64,000 nt of DNA from Welwitschia mirabilis. Lineage: Eukaryota > Gnetophyta > Gnetopsida > Welwitschiales. The position numbers and the translations under genes were made by a program. The stretch is from assembly GCA_051453625.1 (NCBI GenBank), contig JBOZIK010000001.1:2619310-2683309 (forward strand), given 5' to 3'. Numbering within the stretch: position 1 is the stretch's first letter; every line of letters begins with the position of its first letter. Below the pieces are notes generated by a model. That model did not search any database. It worked only from the letters and a program-made list of their open reading frames with translations, and was not told the DNA's origin. Shown piece after piece: positions 57,869-64,000 of this stretch.

Positions 57869-58705
57869 TGAAAGTAGAGGATCGACCCTAAAGAGGGGTG
57901 AATAGATCTTTAAAAACCAATTTTCTTATTCTTCACAACCTACAAATAAGACAAGTAGAAAAGCAATAAGATATTCATTAGTGGGTAGACACCACCCTTT
58001 AGCTTCTTAGACTCCTTGTCCTTGGTTGACATATATTAGCTTTCAATAATGATTTTCAAGCTCATCAAATAACCTTTCAAAACCACAAAGGATTTTATGG
58101 CTTATCCTCAACCACAGATGAATGAAAGAAAGAAGAATGCACAAATGCATAGATATTTTCTCAAAGGTACAGTAATCTCTTCTTCTAAGTAGGTATAATG
58201 ATAGATTCAATTAGAAATCTAAACTTAAAGCTAGCTCAGATCCAATACCAAAAGAGTATGACAGTTCTTCTTTTTCAATCTCAAATTTTTACAAGAAAGA
58301 TTTATTGCCTCTTTTGATTAGAGGAGAGCTTAAATACTAAAGATGCACAAGGTAACTGTTTTATTAGGATGAAGTGAACCATTGCGCTTTTAATAAACTG
58401 TTTTGTTCTTTTTGATGAACCGTTGAAATCATAATGGTTACATCTTTTCTTCCTGATGTGTCAGCTCGGTCGTCCGGTATGACACACTCGGTCCCCCGTT
58501 CTTCAATAGGTCATTTTCTTAATCTGTATCAGTCCAGTCGGCCGATGTTATGTGTGCAGTCACCTGATTCTGAAGCAGTGTCATAGTTCTTTAACAGGCC
58601 GGTCGTCCGGTCTTAGGAGTCGGTTGCCCAGTGTTAGGAAATCTCTGCACAATGGACTAACTACAAAAACTCATTAAATTAATTAATGACAATGGGTTTT
58701 CAACA
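57869..58705 (-). repeat. Solo LTR of Sirevirus-like family S2 (837 bp)
   Basis: On minus it starts TGTTGAAAACCCATTGTCAT (58705) and ends ATCCTCTACTTTCA (57869). The first part matches the LTR at 60381-60773, for example CTTCTTCCTGATGTGTCAG and TAGTTCTTTAACAG. The end with GAGGGGTGAATAG on plus resembles the S1 LTR end. It has an array of GGTCGTCCGG-like motifs (58460-58640). Neither PPT nor primer site flanks it, so it is solo; no clear target duplication (CATAC and GATAG). Confidence 0.75.
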
Positions 58706-59284
58706 GATAGATCCATATAGATCTTTGTGAAGGGAACCCAAATGTTAATGTTTAAGTTGACTTGAGTGCATAAGGTCAAGGCTGACTTCTTATAGCTAAG
58801 AGTAAAATATAGTCTCATATGTTAATAACACCTATTGGGAACGTGCTTTATATGTATGCAAGAGATAGTGATGCAAGGACACCCTCTTATGAAAAAATAG
58901 TAGTGTGGCTTTAATAGGCATCAGTAAAGTCAATGATGCTTCATTTAGTGGGAATAAATTCTATTCAATGAGTAAAATATCAGTAAATTAAAATGTCAAC
59001 AAACTTAAAAAGTCATGTAGCAAAGACATGTTGCCATTTTGCCAGTAATATGTTAGAAAAAAATGTTGACAAAACTTTTTGGAAAAAAATGCAAAGCTTA
59101 TTAATCTTATGATATATGCATCAATCAATACTAGAAAATGTTAAGAATAAGCATTTTAAAAAGCATTTGCCATAGATATAATTAACATATTATTTTCAAT
59201 ATTACTTATATTACATTAAACATGATAGTGCCAATAATTCAACATGAAGAGTATGTTTGCAAGAAAGAACATGAAGCGTAATCA
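58706..59284. other. Unassigned stretch
   Basis: AT-rich DNA between the solo LTR and the hAT remnant. Nothing is recognised. Confidence 0.55.
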
Positions 59285-60280
59285 ACCTATGGCTTTCAAG
59301 ACATTAGTACATGCTCCTTCTCTCATAACCTTCATCTTCCTCTTATAATCACATGCCTCTGTGAATTCATGTGGTGTCTCCTCTCTAGATGCAGTAGTGT
59401 TTTTAGCATACTCCTCAAGTTTTAAGGGCTCCTCCTTAGTAAATAGGTCATCATAACTAGGAACAAATTATGCATCATCTCTAGCCATCTGTATCTTCTC
59501 CTCTACTAAGGAATCCTCAACATTGGATTCATCATCCATAACCATGCCATCCATATAATCCAAAAGCTCTCAAGTTATAAAACAAGATGTTGTCCCTTCC
59601 TTTGAATGGATGTCTGACTGCTCTAAGGATGTGCATGTATAATAGGTCATCATTCACATAAGGCCACTATAGTAACATGTTCTAGAGGTGTTTCTACTTG
59701 CATAGAATGTTTATGAGGTGGAAAAGGCTTAATTACATCCTCTATAACCACCATGAACCACTTGGAGAGAGGGTCTACAAAATAAATGTTGTCGAGATCG
59801 ATCCCATCTCCCTTTAGACATTTGTAGAAGCTACTAGCCATCAACACCTCTTTATACTTCAACTTAAGTTGTAGTGCATGAAGACAAGATCATTTAACCT
59901 CTTTATAGTAAGTCTATTTCATTTCTTAGAGTGGATATGCTCAAACACACTTTAATTTCTTTCACATCCTACATTGATAAATAATTGTATCTGTGACTGT
60001 CTACATAAATAAATGAATTAAATAAGGAAATGAAAAATTATTAAAATGACACATTAAATCATTAACTAACCTGAAGCACTACAAGATTAAGTTAAAATTC
60101 TAATGGCTAGTTGCTGCATCTTGGGAACATTTCTACCATATGTAAGACACAAATCCTCTATAAATTCAAGTTAGTAGAATGTATCATTGCAAATGTCAAA
60201 TGGATAATAGGTAATAAATTCTATTTTAAATAATTAACTAAATTAACTGACATAAAAAAATAAAAACTTAAGATTACAAA
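59285..60280 (-). pseudogene. hAT-family transposase, C-terminal part with an apparent intron
   Basis: The minus strand encodes the dimerisation region of a plant hAT transposase. Exon-like part one (60071 to about 60250) reads YYPFDICNDTFY and MQQLAIRILTxSCSASG. Part two (59968 downwards) continues CERNxSVFEHIHSKK, RLNDLVFMHYNLS, the signature SxxSxxERxWS-type block and its RLND follow-up. An acidic tail runs to about 59288. Between Ser-Gly and Cys-Glu lies a 102-bp insert (59969-60070) with GT and AG ends, whose removal keeps the phase, so it behaves as an intron. Stops (for example in the CERN-W position) show it is dead. The N-terminal catalytic part is missing at the gap at 60281. Confidence 0.85.
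59969..60070 (-). other. Apparent intron in the hAT transposase
   Basis: 102 bases beginning GTTAGTTAATG and ending ATCAATGTAG on the minus strand. It splits the codon of the conserved glycine in SASG/CERN (phase 1). Confidence 0.65.
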
Positions 60281-60380
60281 NNNNNNNNNNNNNNNNNNNN
60301 NNNNNNNNNNNNNNNNNNNNNNNNNNNNNNNNNNNNNNNNNNNNNNNNNNNNNNNNNNNNNNNNNNNNNNNNNNNNNNNN

Positions 60381-60773
60381 AATTATATCCTTCGGTTACT
60401 ATTAAATTCACCAGATTCAGGCTTTATTGATTGTCATGCAGTCACCGTCTAAATTTAGTTGGTCACTTATTCTGTTATTAGACTAAATTTTGTAGATTGT
60501 AATGTGGTCACCTGTGTCTATTCGATTACTTATGTTTACCCTAGTTCTTACACATAGGCTCAAACAGGGTCACCCAAATAAGAGTTTTCGGTTACCCATT
60601 TTTGAACCGGTCTTCTTCCTGATGTGTCAGCTCGGTTACCCAGTATGATGCACTCGGTCACCCGATTCTGAAGCAGTATCATAGTTCTTTAACAGATCAG
60701 TCACTCAGTCTTTGCATAATGAACTAACTACAAAAAACTCGTTAAATTAATTAATGATAATAGATTCTCAACA
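60381..60773 (-). repeat. 3' LTR of the second Sirevirus (family S2), truncated
   Basis: On the minus strand the LTR starts TGTTGAGAATCTATTATCAT at 60773 and is cut by the 100-N gap at 60380. It matches the first half of the solo LTR at 57869-58705. GGTCACC-type motifs recur every few tens of bases (60440-60680). Confidence 0.8.
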
Positions 60774-60792
60774 AACTTCCCCTTTGTCATTG
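60774..60792 (-). other. Polypurine tract of element S2
   Basis: The minus strand reads CAATGACAAAGGGGAAGTT directly before the LTR. It matches the S1 PPT at 18572-18590 in sequence and position. Confidence 0.82.
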
Positions 60793-61099
60793 ATTGAGAA
60801 AAACTAATAATTTGATATATGAGTTCTCCTCCTAACTCATTTAACTTCAAAATCAATTAAATTTAAACAAGTTTTGCATGAAAGTAAGTTAGTAAAGATT
60901 AAAGGGAAAAAGAATTCTTTGTATCACTCAAAAAAATTGCATTACATCATGAAAGGTGCATTTTTGCGTATACAATACAAAGAAGCGATAATATGTGACA
61001 ACATGAATATAAATTAGTCTCTCCCTTTTTTACGAAATTAAGGATAAGAAGTACAACTAAAGATAAGAAGATAAAGAAAAAGATACATAGACTTAATCA

Positions 61100-62082
61100 G
61101 ATTCAGAGGACTCAGAAGATTGAGTACCCTCACTCTGAGAGGTGTCAGCGGCTAGAGTACCACTAGCAATAAGTACCTACTTAATGTGACAAGTCCATGA
61201 ATTGTTATGATGCAAGAGATGAAGGATCTCTGAGGTCTAAGAAACCTTGAACTTAGGCCTAGAAGGAGTGGCTGCTTCTTCAAAAATATGCATCCTAGAT
61301 AAAATAGCATGATTAATAGATCCCATGGGCTTTTAGATCTCCTGCCTAGTCAGATGAGGAATGTCGAAGTAATGATAAATCCACATAATGAGGAAAGGGT
61401 AGGGTAGGACACGTCTCTTGTGCAGCTAAAGCTGGTTGGCCATGTGCTTGAGCATGATCTCAGGAGCATCAATGTTTCTTCTCCTATCCAGCACATAAAG
61501 TAGAAAGACTTGATAGTTAGAGAGCTCATCTATATATCCAACAACTAATATAAAGTTGTATGATATTATGATGTGCAATAGAAAAAATCTTGGAAGAAGC
61601 TAGGAAGCTTTGAGTATCTTCTTCCAAGTGATGTAAGTGCCACATACATGATGAGTGGTTACATCCTATTCCTTAAATGATTTAGCCATAAGCTAGCACT
61701 CACCTCAGTTCCCTTTAGGAAGTTCAGTGAGAGAAGCTACGAGATCTACAATGATGTACATTTCTTAACCAAAGAATAAAATAATAAAAGTGAATTAAGA
61801 GGCATTATATCTAGCATTTGAATAAAATAACCTAGTTACCAAAGGGTAAAAAGTACTAGAGATATGCAGAAAATATCCCTAGTTGACCTCTTCTAGTAAA
61901 GTATGAACCTTACTCAGGCTTAAAAATTGCATGGGCTTACAGATTCTTTCTAAGGCTATTAGACTAGTCTCAAAATGCCTCAGTTGCTCAATGTTCATCT
62001 CGGAGAATACATAGCTTGGAGGTTTGACAGCTGCCTTCTTTTTTCTCTTTCTAGATCCCTCTCTTGATTGTGGAGATGTCAT
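61100..62082 (-). pseudogene. Sirevirus env-like ORF of element S2
   Basis: The reading starts with an ATG at 62082 (MTSPQSREGSRKRKKKAAVK), a basic N-terminus, and stays open for 67 codons to 61879. In other frames it continues with VTRLFYSNARYN, the same FYxN block as in element S1, then LVGYIDELSNYQVFLLYVL (hydrophobic, about 61500-61560), HKRRVLPYPFLIMWIYHYF and ILSRMHIFEEA, and ends in an acidic Ser-rich tail (QSEGTQSSESSESD, about 61095-61140). The order of blocks is identical to the S1 copy. The protein is of unknown role; its env label comes from the family. Confidence 0.78.
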
Positions 62083-62089
62083 TTTAAGC

Positions 62090-62640
62090 CCAGATTTGAG
62101 AGAAAAAATGTGGAAAAATTTAAAGAGGACCCCCTAAAAGCTCAAAAAACAATAGATGAAGAGAAAACAATGAAGAAAAAGACAAAGGGCATGCAAATTT
62201 AAAAAATTCGTAGCACAGTGTCTTAAATGCAGGCAACCGATTGTAAGATCGGTTGATCTATGTAAAGATTTAAAAATCTAAATAGTAAGGTGATGGTTAA
62301 CCTAAATACGTAAGTGGTCGACCTTGTGAGATAAGAATCTGACAGTCGAAACCAAATCAAACTCAGTCGACCTAGAAGTAAGGTGAGGTTGACCTAATGT
62401 AACTAGAAACAATGCTTAAAGAGATCAACTGGATTAAACTATTCAGTCGACCTAGTTACTATAAGATACTATAGGAAAAAATGGGACTAGATTGGTCAAC
62501 CAAATGATATGGTTGATCGACCCAGTAAGAAAAAAAGTCTAACAGTAAGAAAAACTGAAGTATAAGCAGTTGCCCTACTTTAAAAAATGGTCGATCGGGG
62601 TTCAAACTTATATGACAATTAAAAATTTAAATCCCCTAGT
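62090..62640 (-). other. Pol-env spacer with GGTCGACC-type motif array
   Basis: Non-coding stretch with at least eight motifs such as GGTCGACCTTG, CAGTCGACCTAG, TTGGTCAACC, TTGATCGACCC and GGTCGATCGG between 62220 and 62610. Positioned as the S1 spacer at 21083-21318. Confidence 0.75.
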
Positions 62641-62699
62641 TAAATTTTATTATTTAGATGAGGCTGGGTTTGGTAAGTTATTTTTAGACTTGATACCCA

Positions 62700-64000
62700 A
62701 AAAATAACGAAGAGTTGATAAATAATCTGATGATAAGGGTTTCATAAAGATATTGACTAGTTGATCTTTAGTACATACATATTCTAAAAAAATGATTTTA
62801 TTTTCTACCAATTCTCAAATAAAATGGTACCTGATATTGATGTGCTTAATGTGAGTGTGTTAAACTAGTTATAAGTAATTTGAATGGTACTTGAGTTATT
62901 ATATAGGATTGGTACTTTTGTGATATTTAGGCCATAATCCTTTAAGGTCTCTTTCATCTATAAGTTCTAAGCGTAATATGCTCTAGTAGCTATATACTTA
63001 GCTTTAGCTGTAGAAAGAGATATGGAGCATTGTTTCTTACTATACCAAGTGGTAAGACAATTTCTAAAGAAAAAGCATTCACTACTTATGCTCTTATGAT
63101 CATCTTTGCATCCAGACGAATCTGCATCGCTATAACCTATTAATCTTAAAGGACTATCATTTGAAAATCATAAGTCAAAGTTTAGAGTACCTTTTACATA
63201 GTGAAGTATTCTCTTTGCAGTAGTAAGATGTGATTTCTTTGGTTTGCTTTGATACCTGGCATATAAACCAACACTAAAAGCTATATCAGGGTGACTAGCT
63301 GTTACATATAACAAACTTCCAATAATACTATGATATACCTTTTGATTCACATCCTTTCCATTTTCATCTAGATAAAGTTTAACATTTGTAGCCATTAGAG
63401 AGTCTATACATTTTGCATTTTCTAGTTTAAATTTTTTTATTAAATATAAGAAGTATTTCTTTTGATTTATAAAAATACCATGTTCATGTTGTTAAATTTG
63501 TAAACCCAAAAACATATTATAGATCCAACCATGCTAATTTCAAATTCAGAACTTATTAGTTTGCAAATTTATTTGATAAATTTTCACTTGTTGATACAAA
63601 AATAATATCATCCATATGATTTAAATCAGAATTGAGTCATCATTTAAAGCCTTTGTAGATAAAGTTCTATCAATGGAGCCCCTAGGAAAATCATGCTGAA
63701 GTAAGAAAAATGAAATCAAGTTTATGAGGATCAAAGAAGCCTTGAGGTTACTTTACATCCATTTCTTTTTTAATATGCCTATTAAGAAATGCACTTTTTA
63801 CATCCATTTGAAAGACTTTCATTTTCTTGAAGTAAGCAAAAGCTAGAAACATCCTGATTAATTATAATCAAGCAATTGATGCAAACATATCTCTACAATC
63901 TACTCCTTCTATTTGGGAGTACCCTTGAGCTACTATTTTAGCTTTGTTCTTGGTAATCTTATTTTTTTTATTTACTTTATTTTTGAAAATTCACTTTGTG
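62700..64000 (-). pseudogene. Ty1/copia reverse transcriptase and RNase H of element S2
   Basis: Minus-strand reading in several frames gives the copia RT from near its start. KNKAKIVAQGYSQIEG lies near 63900, QMDVKSAFLN near 63790, and the catalytic YxDD block appears as HMDDIIFVST (about 63592-63621), with His for Tyr. An open frame of 75 codons (63395 to 63168) carries YHSIIGSLLYVTASHPDIAF, the diagnostic RT/RNase H boundary of copia. RNase H follows with GYSDADSSGCKDD (about 63100-63138) and SISLSTAKAKYIA (about 62990-63030). The end near 62700 fits the usual pol C-terminus. Stops interrupt it; the part before RT lies outside the window. Confidence 0.9.

Larger units (their letters stand above)
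60381..64000 (-). mobile_element. Second Sirevirus-type element (S2), 3' half, continues past window
   Basis: From right to left on the minus strand: RT and RNase H (64000-62700), a motif-rich spacer (62640-62090), an env-like ORF (62082-61100), a PPT and a 3' LTR. This is the Sirevirus order, and the same as element S1 at 17186-25275. The 5' half lies beyond the window. Confidence 0.88.

Noticed and set aside
57869-60773. Solo LTR at 57869 and LTR at 60381 as the two LTRs of one element
   Set aside because: They are the same family and orientation, but the DNA between them is a hAT remnant and unassigned sequence, and the 60381 LTR is joined by its PPT to the element on its right.
1-64000. 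CRISPR arrays, rRNA genes, bacterial operons, organellar insertions
   Set aside because: None of the repeats has CRISPR-like unit and spacer regularity, and no rRNA, chloroplast or mitochondrial gene sequence was recognised on either strand.

Overview
The window looks like a gene-poor, transposon-filled stretch of a flowering-plant nuclear genome in a draft scaffold. It is AT-rich and has 16 N runs totalling about 4.5 kb. Nearly all recognisable coding material is decayed: Ty1/copia elements (including two of Sirevirus type with env-like ORFs), a gypsy-like element, a LINE, a hAT transposase and a TRIM. Introns obeying GT-AG and copia tRNA-Met primer sites fit a plant. The species cannot be fixed from the sequence; a monocot or early-diverging angiosperm is possible, but that is a guess. 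No bacterial-type genes, CRISPR arrays, rRNA or convincing tRNA genes were seen. Layout, 0-17 kb: two S1-family LTR pieces in opposite orientation (1-1423); a LINE pseudogene (1440-2870); a small GC-richer island with one intact 144-codon ORF (3470-3904); an unassigned AT-rich stretch; then an intron-containing pseudogene of translation factor eIF2 gamma on the minus strand (8479 to about 10270), with a complete 312-bp TRIM, matching 5-bp target duplications, inside one of its introns. A copia gag-integrase pseudogene follows (11990-14429). 17-30 kb: a Sirevirus copy on the minus strand (17186-25275, perfect target duplication ATATT) with LTR, env-like, spacer, gag and LTR; its pol is absent or inside the large gaps. 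Next to it a small LTR element (25615-29141, near-perfect target duplication) carries non-retroviral DNA between its LTRs. 30-45 kb: a gypsy-like element with 1.2-kb LTRs (30426-39178) and a gag-like decayed region, then 5.5 kb of unassigned AT-rich DNA. 45-64 kb: a nest of copia elements. Element A (45838-54285, minus) was split by element B (46575-52526, plus); A's gag frame continues across the insertion. Element D (54509-57629, plus) keeps gag, protease and integrase but has lost reverse transcriptase by an internal deletion. A solo LTR of family S2 (57869-58705), a hAT transposase pseudogene with an apparent intron (59285-60280), and a second Sirevirus (60381 to the window end, minus; RT-RNase H, spacer, env-like ORF, PPT, truncated LTR) complete the window. 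The genes do not form a pathway; the window is a record of successive insertions and decay. The features most worth following are the arrays of near-palindromic GGTCGACC-type motifs shared by LTRs and pol-env spacers of two Sirevirus families, the repeated PPT-like motifs upstream of one 3' LTR, the captured non-TE DNA in element C, the GC-rich leader of element B, the repeated loss of the RT domain in three copia copies, and the eIF2 gamma pseudogene with its TRIM.
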